In this document: piece after piece, positions 1-8,762 of the stretch
Layout: every line of letters starts with the position of its first letter
Numbering within the stretch: the first letter of the stretch is position 1
Assembly (NCBI GenBank): GCA_035341665.1
Contig: DAOQVR010000013.1
Coordinates: 1 to 64,000, forward strand
Direction: 5' to 3'
Length of the DNA stretch: 64,000 nucleotides
Source: DAOQVR01 sp035341665
Lineage (GTDB): Bacteria > Chloroflexota > Anaerolineae > JAAYZQ01
Made by a program: the position numbers and the translations under genes
The notes under the pieces: generated by a model
Database searches by the model: none
Seen by the model: the letters and a program-made list of their open reading frames with translations, nothing else
Told to the model about the DNA's origin: nothing

Positions 1-325
1 GGGTGATCATGCCCAGGGGGATCCAGGCCGGCCACAGCCAGCGGATGGGCGGCAGCGATCCGGCGATGTCGCGCAGGGAGGGGAAAGCCAGTCGCTCCCC
101 GGGCACGGCTGCCAGGATCGCGCCCAGCACCGCATCCCGGTCGGGCCGGTCGGCCAGGACGGCCAGCACCGCCTGCTTCTCCTGCCCGGCTGGCGATTCC
201 ACGACCGCCCGGTACACGCTGCGCCAGGGTTCTTCCAGCTCGTCGAAGGGTGGGTGCCGGCTGCCGTCCCCCAGACCGGCGAGCCGGTCGGCGATGGCCT
301 GGATCTGCATTCGTCGTGTCAGCAT
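1..325 (-). CDS. N-terminus of a RepA-like AAA ATPase (cut by window edge)
   Basis: Reading leftwards from an ATG at 325, the frame stays open to the window edge and gives about 108 residues. They end in a PIRWLWPAWIPLGMIT stretch. In RepA/DnaB-like AAA ATPases of plasmids and phages, such a W-x-W-P-x-x-I-P-x-G segment lies just before the Walker A loop. The P-loop itself would lie outside the window, so the family call is an inference from this lead-in. The start is 6 bases after the stop of the ParR-like gene, so it is probably the fourth gene of the leftward operon. A replication or helicase-loading role would fit the partition genes. It could also be another KaiC/RecA-like ATPase. Confidence 0.55.
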   Translation of the reverse strand, partial: MLTRRMQIQAIADRLAGLGDGSRHPPFDELEEPWRSVYRAVVESPAGQEKQAVLAVLADRPDRDAVLGAILAAVPGERLAFPSLRDIAGSLPPIRWLWPAWIPLGMIT

Positions 326-331
326 GAGTGG

Positions 332-637
332 TTAGTCGTCCTCCCAATCTCCGGCCCACATGCCGTCCAGCGAGGCGGCGAGGTCGGCGGTCTCTTTGGC
401 AAGTGCTCCTTCCAGGACCTCGACCGGCGCTCCGGCCAGCACCCGGCGGATGCAGGCGCTGCGCCGTCCCCTCGGCAGCCCGGCGAGGCGCTGCAGGATG
501 GCGTCGACCTCCGGGTCACCCTCGCGCAGCCGCAGCGTGACGCGGACGCTCCGCCCCGCCTTCCTGGGGCGGCCCCTTTTTGTCGGACCACAATCGTGCT
601 CACCGCTCACGGCCGATTCCTGTCCGACAGGAATCAT
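332..637 (-). CDS. ParR/StbB-like partition adaptor, small
   Basis: About 101 residues starting MIPVGQ. The middle reads SVRVTLRLREGDPEVDAILQ and is followed by RGRRSACIRRVLAG, which looks like a ribbon-helix-helix fold: a basic strand and two helices. The tail is acidic and ends DGMWAGDWEDD. In StbB/ParR-type adaptors the RHH region binds centromere DNA and the acidic tail contacts the actin-like ATPase. The start overlaps the stop of the ParM-like gene as ATGA, so the two are translationally coupled. Position, size and charge layout support the adaptor role; no close homologue was recognised by sequence alone. A plain RHH repressor is the alternative. Confidence 0.6.
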   Translation of the reverse strand: MIPVGQESAVSGEHDCGPTKRGRPRKAGRSVRVTLRLREGDPEVDAILQRLAGLPRGRRSACIRRVLAGAPVEVLEGALAKETADLAASLDGMWAGDWEDD

Positions 638-1650
638 CCCTGGTCCGCCCGGAAGATGCGCCGCTGGGCAAAGCGGGCAAAGCCCAAGGCGTTGGCCAGC
701 GCAGGTTGCTCCAGGATCTCGGCGTTGCGCGGAAAGGCAGCCGCCACCGCCTTGCCGACGAGGGCTGCCCCGCCGCCGGTGATCAGCACGCTGTGGAAGC
801 GGTCGGCCTGGCCCCATTGGCGGGTCGCCTCGCCCACGATCTCCTGGGCCAGCGACGAGAGAGCCGACTTCGCCAGCTCGCCCAGGTCCACCCGGTCGCG
901 GTAGACGGTCAGCGGCCGGCCACGGCGCAGGGCGGCCGCCAGCTCCGCCAGCGGCCGGCGCACAACGTAGCGGGCTTCCAGGCCGGCGCTGAGCACTTCG
1001 AGTGCATCGCGCACGCCGACGCGCACCCCGCCGCTCCAGCGCGGGATCGGCTGCAGGTTGTGGATCCCCGACAGGTCGGTCGTGTTGAAGCCGATGTCCA
1101 CGATGCCAAATCCGGCGCGCAGCACTTCCTCGGGCGCATGGGCCGTCCCGTCGCCGGCCAGGAAGCGGGCGTAGAAAGAGCCCAAGGGCTGCCAGACGGG
1201 GCGCACCTCGCGCACCGTGATCGTCTGCTGCCCACCGTCCACGGCCAGGCGATGCTCTCCCTGCCAGGAGCGCACCAGGTCCCTGCGCCGCTCCCACCAC
1301 AGCACCGGCAGGCCGGTAACCACGAGCACGTCGTCGATGCCGGCGCGGGCCAGGGCCGCCAGCAGGAGTACCCGCTCTTCCTCCGAGCCGATCCGCTCCG
1401 CGTTCTGCACGGCGCCGCCCATCCGGCTCTCGATCAGGGCACCCTCCCCGACAAAGTAGGCCTGCCCGCCGTACTCGACGGTCTGGATGTGCTGGCGGCG
1501 GCCGCCCAGGCCGAGCGTGAGCCGGGCGCGCTCCTCGGCGCGGCCCAGGACGGCCGGGAAGTTGAGGGTATGCGGCTCCGGGTCGTGATACACCAGCTTG
1601 ACGTCGCCAAAGCCGACGTCGATGCCTACGCGCGTTGGGGTTTGGTTCAT
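634..1650 (-). CDS. ParM/StbA-like actin-family segregation ATPase
   Basis: 338 residues with the actin-fold nucleotide motifs in order: phosphate-1 loop GIDVGFGDVK (residues 9-18), phosphate-2 loop GIVDIGFNTTDL (182-193) and adenosine motif LITGGGAALVG (289-299). The end, QPALANALGFARF, is typical of ParM/Alp proteins. ParM-type filaments push replicated plasmids apart using ATP. The start was set at 1650 because a GGAGAAGG ribosome site lies just upstream; the open frame extends to 1776, but that extension has no such support. The gene sits between a small unknown gene and the ParR-like adaptor. A segregation actin on a chromosome suggests an integrated plasmid, phage or ICE, or that this contig is itself extrachromosomal. 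Confidence 0.85.
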   Translation of the reverse strand: MNQTPTRVGIDVGFGDVKLVYHDPEPHTLNFPAVLGRAEERARLTLGLGGRRQHIQTVEYGGQAYFVGEGALIESRMGGAVQNAERIGSEEERVLLLAALARAGIDDVLVVTGLPVLWWERRRDLVRSWQGEHRLAVDGGQQTITVREVRPVWQPLGSFYARFLAGDGTAHAPEEVLRAGFGIVDIGFNTTDLSGIHNLQPIPRWSGGVRVGVRDALEVLSAGLEARYVVRRPLAELAAALRRGRPLTVYRDRVDLGELAKSALSSLAQEIVGEATRQWGQADRFHSVLITGGGAALVGKAVAAAFPRNAEILEQPALANALGFARFAQRRIFRADQG

Positions 1651-1687
1651 GGTCTCTTTCCTTCTCCTCGGTGTGATCTTTCCAGTC

Positions 1688-2068
1688 CTACGCAGGCGTC
1701 GCAACTGGCGCGAAGTCGAACGTCTGTTCTTTGCACGATTCGGCGAACTGTGGTACACTGTACTCGTGGTCGCCAAGATGCCCGTTTCCAGTCACCCGTG
1801 CCAGGTACCAGGCCGCCGCCGGCTCGGCGATGCAGGGTTCGAGATTGGCGGCAACGTCGGCAGCGCTTGGAAGGTGCCCATGCGACTCCTGGAAGGAAGC
1901 AGCGAACTCGGCCACCTGGGTCTGGCGGTAGTTCTGCCAACCGGCGTACAGCCGCAGCAGGGCAGGGCGGGCGGCCTGCAGGGCGGCGTCGAGAGATGGG
2001 TAACGGGGCTCAGCGTCGGGCTGAGTGGTGATGGCGTAGGAGGTGATCCTGTGCCCGTTGTTACCCAT
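1688..2068 (-). CDS. Small hypothetical protein, first gene of the partition operon
   Basis: 126 residues (MGNNGHRITSYAITTQ...). No recognised domain, signal peptide or membrane segment. The centre is mixed helical (SLDAALQAARPALLRLYAGWQNY) and the composition looks like a real soluble protein. It is the first gene of the leftward par operon, 37 bases ahead of the ParM start. The nearest promoter-like unit places its -10 box only 6 bases before this ATG, so the message may be leaderless. It could be an operon repressor or a DNA-binding accessory protein, but nothing in the sequence proves this. Confidence 0.6.
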   Translation of the reverse strand: MGNNGHRITSYAITTQPDAEPRYPSLDAALQAARPALLRLYAGWQNYRQTQVAEFAASFQESHGHLPSAADVAANLEPCIAEPAAAWYLARVTGNGHLGDHEYSVPQFAESCKEQTFDFAPVATPA

Positions 2069-2074
2069 ATCGCG

Positions 2075-2420
2075 AGTATATCAGTCCTGGTGGTGCCTGC
2101 ATAGGTCCTAAAATCGGGACAATTGGCCGACTACATCCCATGGATGCCAGTATATCGGGCCGCAATGGGTTTGCATAGGTTATAAAAAGTGAACATCCCG
2201 GTGGTGCACAGACAGGAGTCAGTATATCAGGCGCAGCAGGCCGTGTGAACCCTGGAGAACTCCGGGTGTTTTGCCGGTTCTGTGCTGCGTATCCCACAAT
2301 GGGCACTATATCAGCCTTACTGGGGCTTGCATAGACTCTAAGAAGGGGTATCTTTTTTGCCGGCGACATGGGAAGCCTGGTTCACAGGGCCAGTATATCA
2401 GGCCGGGTGGCCCTTGTCAG
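2075..2420 (-). promoter_or_regulatory. Five tandem promoter-like repeats facing the partition operon
   Basis: Five units on the minus strand each have a -35-like hexamer, exactly 17 bases, then TATACT (TATAGT in unit 4). They lie at 2075-2103, 2149-2177, 2221-2249, 2305-2333 and 2392-2420, with starts 72-87 bases apart. The -35 boxes are TATGCA in units 1, 2 and 4, TTCACA in unit 3 and CTGACA in unit 5. CTGA or CCGA always precedes the -10 box. Units 3 and 5 also resemble each other in their upstream flanks, so the order is A A B A B. Unit 1 puts transcription start close to the ATG at 2068. The array may be stacked promoters, a parC-like centromere, or origin iterons. Confidence 0.6.
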
Positions 2421-2471
2421 CCCTGTAGAATTACAGGTCTTTTGGCCAAGGATGAGGGAGACACTACACAC

Positions 2472-4004
2472 ATGGCGGTGAACGATTCGCTGCTCCCGCC
2501 CGGCACCCACGTAGCGGCCTACTTCCGCGACTCGGGCGGCGACGAGCAGGAGCGCTCCGTTGATCAGCAGCGGCGCGAGGCCGAGGCGTATTGTGCCCGG
2601 CATCACCTGGTGCTCGTGCGGGTGTTTTCCGACGAGGCGCGGCCTGGGGGGACGGTGGTGGGCCGCGAGGCGTTTGAGGAGCTGATCCACTACTGCCGGC
2701 AGATGGCGCCCGACCTGCGGCGGCGCTCCCCTGAGGCGCCGGCTGGCATCCTGCTCTGGGACCTCAAGCGCTTTGCGCGCAACACGTTGGACAACGCCTT
2801 CTTCAAGGCGGACCTGCGCCGGCGCGGCTACGAGCTGGTCTTCCTCTCTGACAACATCCCCTCGGGCGACATCGGTCACGTGTACGAGGCGATGCTGGAG
2901 TGGAAGGCGCAGCAGGACCTCGATGACATCTCCAAGGACGTCAAGCGGGGGCTGAGCGACCTGGTGAGCACGCGGGGACCGGACGGCCAGTACCTGGGGC
3001 TGTGTCCCGGCCGGCCGCCGATCGGCTTCCGGGGCGAGCCCTACACCCTGGGGACCAAGCGCGATGGCCGACCGCGCCTGGTCCAGCGCTGGGTGCCGGA
3101 CCCGGAGACGTGGGAGCTGGCCCGCAGGGCGTGGGAGATGCGCGTCCAAGGGGCATCCTATACCGAGATCCACCAGGCGACGCGCCTGTTCCAGTCGATC
3201 GGCTGCTACGCCACCTTCTTCCGCAATCGCATCTATGCCGGCACGCTGGTGCACGGGGATCACGAGTACGAAGGCTTTGTGCCGGCGTTGGTGCCTGAGG
3301 CATGGTGGGAGGCGGTGCAGGCGATGCGCAAGCCGCGCTACGAGCACCGGCCTCGGCTCGACAGCAGCGACTATGCCCTGTCGGGGCTGCTGTACTGCGG
3401 GCTGTGCGGCCGGGCCATGAAGGCGGACAGCGTCCCGCCTCGCGAGGATGCGGGGGACGGCTATCGGCGGCGGCGCTACCGGCGCTACACCTGCACCGGG
3501 TGGAAGCAGAACCGCGACTGCGACATGCACTACCTTCGGGCGGACGTAATCGAGGAGGCGGTGTACCGCGTGCTGCTGGAGGAGGTCCTCCTGCCCGAGA
3601 ACCTTCTGAGGATCCTGAAGGATGCCCGGCCTGACGATGAGACACGGCAGGCGCTAGAGCACGACGCGGAGCGCTTTGAAGCCAACCTGGCGGATGTGGA
3701 GCAGGTGCTCCGCCGATTAGTGGATGCGGTGGAGCGGAGCGGCTACAGCGCCAGCCTGGGGGAGCGACTGGCCGAGCGGGAGAAGGAACGGTCGGCGCTG
3801 CGGGTCAAGTTGGCGGAGGTGCGAGGCCGGCTGGATCAGGCAGAAGCCGAAGTCCCCCTTGCCGTAGTCGAGGATTACTGCAGCAATGCTCGTGAAGTCC
3901 TGGCACAAGGGACGCTGGACGATGTGCGGGCGCTGCTGCGCTCGATCGTGGTCCGCATTGAGGTAGAACCAGAGCACGGGACGCTGATCTACGGTTTCCC
4001 TTGA
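2472..4004 (+). CDS. Large serine recombinase (integrase/transposase type)
   Basis: 510 residues. The resolvase domain (about residues 12-165) has YFRDSGGDEQ with probable nucleophile Ser21, and WDLKRFARN. A recombinase domain follows. A zinc-ribbon segment comes next, with LYCGLCGRAM and a second cysteine group (YTCTGWKQNRDC). A C-terminal helical, coiled-coil-like stretch (about 390-470) completes the protein, as in phage-type large serine integrases. ATG 2472 was chosen because the N-terminus aligns with the family and a GAGGGAG site lies about 11 bases upstream. It is divergent from the partition operon across the repeat array. An att-like sequence begins immediately after the stop. It probably integrates and excises the surrounding element. 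Confidence 0.9.
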   Translation: MAVNDSLLPPGTHVAAYFRDSGGDEQERSVDQQRREAEAYCARHHLVLVRVFSDEARPGGTVVGREAFEELIHYCRQMAPDLRRRSPEAPAGILLWDLKRFARNTLDNAFFKADLRRRGYELVFLSDNIPSGDIGHVYEAMLEWKAQQDLDDISKDVKRGLSDLVSTRGPDGQYLGLCPGRPPIGFRGEPYTLGTKRDGRPRLVQRWVPDPETWELARRAWEMRVQGASYTEIHQATRLFQSIGCYATFFRNRIYAGTLVHGDHEYEGFVPALVPEAWWEAVQAMRKPRYEHRPRLDSSDYALSGLLYCGLCGRAMKADSVPPREDAGDGYRRRRYRRYTCTGWKQNRDCDMHYLRADVIEEAVYRVLLEEVLLPENLLRILKDARPDDETRQALEHDAERFEANLADVEQVLRRLVDAVERSGYSASLGERLAEREKERSALRVKLAEVRGRLDQAEAEVPLAVVEDYCSNAREVLAQGTLDDVRALLRSIVVRIEVEPEHGTLIYGFP

Positions 4005-4006
4005 TT

Positions 4007-4040
4007 GGTGGGGCTTTAGAGAGTAACCCCTTGGGGGCAT
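4007..4040 (+). repeat. Att-like site directly behind the serine recombinase
   Basis: Begins 3 bases after the recombinase stop. It consists of an 18-bp arm GGTGGGGCTTTAGAGAGT (4007-4024), two bases, then a near-palindromic core CCCCTTGGGGGCAT (4027-4040). The arm occurs again without mismatch, inverted, at 11095-11112. There it also adjoins a CTCCTTGGGGGC core. Large serine integrases commonly have their att site next to the integrase gene, with a central dinucleotide crossover (here perhaps TT/AA). The repeat and its location are seen; the att function is inferred. Confidence 0.55.
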
Positions 4041-4059
4041 GATGCCGCAGGACCGTAGA

Positions 4060-4084
4060 GGGAGCCTCACACTGAGGCTCCCTT
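4060..4084 (+). terminator. Hairpin terminator after the recombinase
   Basis: A perfect 10-bp stem GGGAGCCTCA / TGAGGCTCCC with a 3-base CAC loop, followed by TTCT. It lies 56 bases after the recombinase stop and ahead of the hicBA promoter, so it isolates the two transcription units. Confidence 0.7.
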
Positions 4085-4176
4085 CTGCTGTCCGGAGCGG
4101 CGATTGGCAGTCTGACTGGCTTGTCACCCGATTCCAGGCAGCGATCAAGGTACTTGCCATCCGCTTGGTCCTGGGC

Positions 4177-4205
4177 TTGCAGATGGCCGCTTCCTGTGCT
4201 AGAAT
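4177..4205 (+). promoter_or_regulatory. Promoter of hicBA
   Basis: TTGCAG, 17 bases, TAGAAT. It ends 41 bases ahead of the hicB start, which has a strong AGGAGG site. HicB antitoxins usually repress their own promoter; no clear palindrome was found here. Confidence 0.6.
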
Positions 4206-4246
4206 GTTGATGATGCGCGGCACGGCGCGGCAGGAGGAGTTGGCAC

Positions 4247-4498
4247 ATGGTGCTCTATGATCTGAGAATTGAGTTGGAAGAACTGGACGACGGGGGCGAC
4301 TACCGGTTCATGGCCACCAGCCCCGACCTGCCTGGTCTGATCGTGGTGGGCGACACGACAGAAGAGGTTCTTGCTCTGGCGCCCCAAGTTGCGTCCGCCT
4401 TGATCGCTTCGCTCAAGGCTTCGGGCGATCCCCTCCCCGAAACTGTGCACGCCGTCACATCTCTACCCTTCACCTCTCGCGTTGCGGTGGCGGCATGA
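4247..4498 (+). CDS. hicB: HicB-family antitoxin
   Basis: 83 residues. The partial RNase-H-like HicB fold is recognisable: YDLRIELEELDDGGDYRFMATSPDLPGLIVVGDTTEEVL, with the typical SPDLPGL turn. HicB binds and neutralises the HicA mRNA interferase and usually represses the operon. No long C-terminal DNA-binding extension is present, so this is the short form. Antitoxin-first order is one of the two common arrangements. The ribosome site is GGAGGAG and the stop overlaps the hicA start as ATGA. The pair lies between the serine recombinase and the second att-like repeat, as expected for an addiction module on a mobile element. Confidence 0.85.
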   Translation: MVLYDLRIELEELDDGGDYRFMATSPDLPGLIVVGDTTEEVLALAPQVASALIASLKASGDPLPETVHAVTSLPFTSRVAVAA

Positions 4499-4704
4499 AG
4501 TATGCGGAGCTCACGCGCAGACTGCGGAGGCTGGGCTGCCACTTTACGCGGCATGGGGCAGGGAGCCATGAGATCTGGCGGAACCCGGCCACGGGTAGGC
4601 AGGCCTCTATCCCATACCACGTAAGCAAGGATATCGGCCCAACCCTCCTCTCTCGGATCCTGCGCCAACTAGGCATCGATCGGAGCGATTTCGACGGAGC
4701 CTAG
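4495..4704 (+). CDS. hicA: HicA-family mRNA interferase toxin
   Basis: 69 residues with a double-stranded-RNA-binding-like fold: MKYAELTRRLRRLGCHFTRHGAGSHEIWRNPATGRQ. The conserved catalytic histidine is His25 in GSHEIW. The C-terminus (VSKDIGPTLLSRILRQLGI) matches HicA proteins. HicA cleaves mRNA and stops growth when HicB is lost. Full length with key residues present, so the toxin appears intact. It is translationally coupled to hicB. Confidence 0.85.
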   Translation: MKYAELTRRLRRLGCHFTRHGAGSHEIWRNPATGRQASIPYHVSKDIGPTLLSRILRQLGIDRSDFDGA

Positions 4705-5391
4705 CTCGCGAGGCTGCGTGCACGGAACTCCAGGACCACCTGACAGTCCTCTTGTACGAGCTCCCTTGGGGGCACAGTATACGGTTTTCCGGCACACCTG
4801 AAGCTCGATCAGGTGCGCGTCTGCGTCTGCCCACGCAGGCCAACGCCATCGCTCTGACTCAGCCCCATTGCTTTCCCAGGTCAAGCTTCTACACTCGTTT
4901 GGCATGCAGCCAGGCGGATTGCATGCTCTCGGCTTGCTCCTTCTTCCGAAAGTGCGGCGGGTTGTCCTGCCCAAAGCAGCTTGCCCAAGACGGCCATGCA
5001 TGGCACGGTCATACCACTTGTCCCCTCAAGGCGACCCAAACACGCGCTCAGGTCGCAAGGTACCTAGGCTGCGGGGTCTGTCCGGAAGGCAAGTCTGCAA
5101 GACCATGGCCGAGCACGGGTTCGAGCAGGTGCGCCAGACGGGAAGCCCTCTCATGATGCCGAAGAGGATGGCCAACATCACCGCCAGCGTACCCGTACCC
5201 GGCAGCGATGAGCGGAGGATGGGCCCGCTCCTGGACATCAATAGGCAATCCAGGCCTCAGCGTTCGCTGGGGGAAGTCGTGTGAGGCTGGCGCCGTACCC
5301 TGCGAGGTGCAGCGCACCACGGTCCTGCGAGAATAGAGGCGAAGCGCCGGGCAACTGTTTGCCAGCGGCGCTTCGCGCGGGTCGATCGCCT
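4705..5391. other. Non-coding stretch with one att-like repeat
   Basis: No frame here looks like a real protein on either strand. Apart from repeat copy b near its left end and the hairpin at its right end, nothing was recognised. It is probably decayed or spacer DNA of the mobile region. Confidence 0.5.
4741..4776 (+). repeat. Att-like repeat copy b (left-arm type)
   Basis: TGACAGTCCTCTTGTACGAG followed by CTCCCTTGGGGGCACA. The left arm matches the copies at 11063 and 12285 with only two or three differences. The sequence to the right of the core diverges from them, so this copy carries a different right arm. Confidence 0.5.
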
Positions 5392-5393
5392 CT
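5334..5393 (-). terminator. Strong inverted repeat at the end of the repeat-protein gene
   Basis: Inner stem GCGAAGCGCCG (5339-5349) pairs with CGGCGCTTCGC (5366-5376). An outer AGAGGCG / CGCCTCT pair overlaps the stop codon. There is no T-run on the minus strand, so it is a weak factor-independent terminator or an mRNA-stabilising hairpin. Confidence 0.45.
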
Positions 5394-7980
5394 ACTTCAG
5401 ATCGTTCGAGATGCACACGGGCCAGTAGTACTCGGCGTCGTGAATGTCGGCGTTGTCGTTGATTCTGGTCTCGTCGCAGGCGTAGAGGTGAATCAGGTAG
5501 GCACACCGCTCGCCCCGGTAGAGCTTGGGATAGGGCGGCGCGACATAGGGGTGCGGTAGTGCTCCAGCGTCCAGAGCCGTGACAACGTCCCAGGTGGCGA
5601 GCACTCCGACGTCATCCGGGGGCGCCGGCAGCGTCGGCAGCACGTCGGGCACCCGGACCGTCGGGTCGGCGATGGTCAGCTCGTTCGTGACCCAGATGCC
5701 GCTGCCGTCCTTCTCGTAGTTGACCAGGTAATGGTCAAAGTTGTCGTTGGGCACCTCAGTCTCCGCGACCGAGTCCAGGATCAGCGGATCCCAGGCGCGT
5801 CCCTTGATGTCCAACGTCGTCCCCACCAAGTCGGATAGGCGCAGCTCGGCGCATTCCTTCAGCGTGGCGCCTCCCGTTTTGGCCAGCTCAGTAATCCTCA
5901 CCTGGATGGTGCGGTTGTCCAGCCACACGGTGGCCGAGTCATACACCTCCTGCACCGGCGTGACGGCAAGGAGGTCCTGGTGCTTCACGCGCAGGCGGAC
6001 CGTGTAGCGGCCATTGAGCGCCGTCGTGTCCCAGGCAGACTCTGCCGTGCGGCGCACGTTGTGGAACACCGGGGGCCACGGCATCAGCAGGCATTGGCTG
6101 GAGATCCACAAGCGGCTGAGCTTGCCGTTCAGCACATAGTTGGGCAGGTTGGTCGGCCAGCAGTAGTACCACCGCGGGTGGGTGGCGTCGCCAAAGGGCA
6201 GGGGCGGCTTGATGTCCGTCCAGGGACCCAGATCGTCCTGCTGGGGCGGGTTCGAGCCAAAGGGTGCCCATTGGTGCTGCAGGACATACTCGATCATCTG
6301 CCGGCCGCAGCCGTAGAAATCGGCACTGCCGACGATGCTGATGGACCCGCCGACCGAGGTCTCGGGATCGGCCACACCGCCCAACTTGACCAGCTTGAGC
6401 AGTTCAGACACGTCGTCGGGGTGCACTCCCATGACAAGCGTCGGTATCGCCCCGATCTGGTCGATGACGACCGGCGATCGACTCAGCGAAAAGTGGGTGT
6501 AGGCATAGATCGGCCCGCCTGCGCCGTCGACCTGCAGGCAGACCTCGTACTCGTCGGGCTCCAGGTTTTCCAGGAAGGCCAACGGCTCGCCGAACTTGGG
6601 CGTGCTGTGATCTGGCGTGGCGCTCGCCGGCGAGCAGTCGGGATAGACGACCCCTGCCTGCAGCCAGCCGAGGCTGCTTACAGGGCGGTAGCTGATCCGG
6701 TAGCTGGCGAAACCGGTGCCGCACGCCCAGCCGGTGATGGTCACACCCGCCAGCCCACAGACTGCCGTGGGGCCGACCGAGACACACTGCGGCGGGCTCG
6801 ACTCCGCCGGGCCGGTGATGACGGCCACCAGCGTCTCTTCCTCTTCCGGACCGTAGGGACGGATCTGCACGTAGCACTCCACGACATTGCCCCACACCGG
6901 CACGAAATCCGGCCCCACCGGCACCTGCTGCCAGGAGAGGATGGCCCGCACCTTCACGATGTAGGGTCTTTCGCACTTTTCGTGCAGTGCCTGGAAGTGC
7001 CTGCCCAGCGCATAGCTCAGCGGCAGGTCCCCGGCCACGGGGATGTCGTGGACGTTCACCGTCGCCACCCCCGCGTCCTCGCTGGCGTCGTAAAAGTCCC
7101 CGTCCTGGTCAAGGTCGATGAAGAAACGCACGTACTCGTAGCTGCCCGGCCCGCACAAGTCGGTCAGGAAGCCAAAGGGCAGCTTGACTTTCAGCACGGC
7201 CTCCAGATAGTCCCGCTCGGGGTAGAGGCCAACACAGCGCAGCTCCTCGTATGTGGTGTCGTACTGCTTGGGCAGCGCCACCTGCAGGTCGGACTTGGGC
7301 AGCGTCCCAAAAGAGTTCGGGTTCTCCTTGAGGATCTCCAGGAAGTGCAGCCGTTCTTTCTCAGGCTCCTTGGGCTTGTCCTGTCCGCAGCACTTCTCTT
7401 CGGATACGACATTCGTCATCTGCCCGGTGGTGGGGTCGATCTGCACCCAGGCTTCGAGACGGTTGCCCCACGGGGGCACGAAGTCGGGGTCGCCCGGCGG
7501 CGGCACAACCTCCCAGGAGAGGATGGCCCTCAGCTTCACGACATAGGGGTTCTTGCAGTCGGACGGGCGCGGCAGGATGAATCGAGGCACGGCGTAGCAG
7601 AGCGGCTGCTTCTCCACCTCGGGGATGTCGTGGACGTTGATCCTCGCCACGCCGACGTCTTCATCGGCGTCGTAGAAGTCGCCGTCCCGGTCTCAGTCGA
7701 GAAAGAAGCGGACGTACTCGTAGCTGCCACGGCTGCACAGGTCGCCCATGAAACCGAATGGCAGCTTGACCTTCAGCGTGGCCTCCAGCAGGTTGTGCTC
7801 CGGCCACAGACCGATGCAGGTCAGCTCCTCGTACTGGGTGTTGAACTGGATTTGCACCTGCGCCTTGAAGTCCGTCTTGGGCGCTGTGCCGAAGAAGTTG
7901 GGGTTCTCCTTGAGGAGGTCATGGATGGCCAGGCGCTCTTTCAGGAAGAGCTCCTTGACTCTTTCTCTCTTTGCCTTCAC
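5392..7980 (-). pseudogene. Tandem-repeat protein of unknown function with one in-frame stop
   Basis: A GTG start at 7980 is preferred because GGAAGG precedes it; ATG 8016 is an alternative. The frame breaks at a TGA near 7693-7695 and otherwise continues to 5392. Two tandem repeats of roughly 170-190 residues share KENPNxFGT, YEEL, VKLPFGF, SYEYVRFF, DGDFYD and VNVHDIP. At the break, repeat 1 reads FFLD-stop-DRDGDFYD where repeat 2 reads FFIDLDQDGDFYD, so a sense codon (perhaps TGG) became TGA. The DxDxDGDFYD loop resembles a calcium-binding turn. Downstream is a beta-rich region (VTITGWACGTGFASYRISYR). No signal peptide was seen. It may be a recent pseudogene, a sequencing error or a recoded stop. 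Confidence 0.6.
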
Positions 7981-8016
7981 GTTGCACCTTCCTTTCTCTC
8001 CCTGATTCCGTGTCAT

Positions 8017-8762
8017 CCCGCCGTCTGCAACCGGCAGTCGGAGGATGGCATACGCAGGCAGGTACTACAGGCGATTCACCTCCTTTCTGGGGGCACTGCC
8101 ATAGTGTCTGACGAGGCAACGGCGGGGGCTTGCACCACCACCTCTGCTATTATACAACGGTTTTAAGACTCTGTCAACAGCCCGGGCACCAGCCTGCAGG
8201 GCCGGGTGCACTTCGGGTTTCTGGGTGAGCGCGATCAGGCCGCCTTCGCGAGCCGTTGGCAGTGTCGCCGCCACCGCCCGCTGTGCGCCTCACCGGGTGG
8301 TCCGGCCTAACTCAGCGCGTGCCTGCAGGCAGCCGCAGGCGTTGGAGGAGAAGGCTGACTACACATCGTCGGGGGACGAGAACCAGCTCAAGCTTTTGGA
8401 GACCCTGCAGCAGCTGTTCGATCACCCGTAGGGGATGTACGGGGGGCGCGCGACCCTGATCGCGCAGCGGACCGGCGACATCGTCGCCTGGAGACTCGAC
8501 AGTGCAAGGGGCCCGTCAGGCCCGGTGCGTTCGTCCTACCCGACCACATCGACCAACCGGCCCGGGCTTTGGTCCACTGCAGGGCTCCAGACCCCAGGCG
8601 GTGCGGAGACCTCAGACGAAAGTCGCGAACCCGCAGCTCCACAACGAGACGGGCGGTCAGGGCTGTACGCCCACGACCGCCCGCCGTCTAGGGGGAAGCC
8701 AGGTTTCCGCGCAGACTCCCTCCGTCTGCGCGTGATGAAGCGCCAGAGGGCATGGACCTCCG
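8017..8762. other. Non-coding stretch
   Basis: No convincing gene on either strand. The part nearest 8017 should hold the promoter of the leftward repeat-protein gene, but no clear -35/-10 pair was found. A hairpin (GGGCGGTC 8651-8658 with GACCGCCC 8675-8682) lies downstream of the gene ending at 8763 and may terminate it. Confidence 0.45.
8651..8682 (-). terminator. Possible terminator hairpin after the 8763-9254 gene
   Basis: 8-bp perfect stem GGGCGGTC / GACCGCCC with a 16-base loop, about 80 bases past the stop of the leftward gene. No T-run, so the call is weak. Confidence 0.35.

Noticed and set aside
1651..1776. N-terminal extension of the ParM-like protein
   Set aside because: The extra residues are basic and low in complexity and overlap the upstream gene; a good ribosome site precedes 1650.
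580..2031. Long rightward open frame opposite the partition operon
   Set aside because: It is antisense to the well-supported ParM-like gene, and its translation has no recognisable motif.
2382..3530. Long leftward open frame opposite the serine recombinase
   Set aside because: It mirrors the recombinase coding strand in GC-rich DNA and has no protein-like features.
5392..7650. A 752-residue gene starting at GTG 7650
   Set aside because: The start falls inside a repeat unit whose earlier part is coded just upstream in the same frame behind a stop; it is the tail of one interrupted gene.
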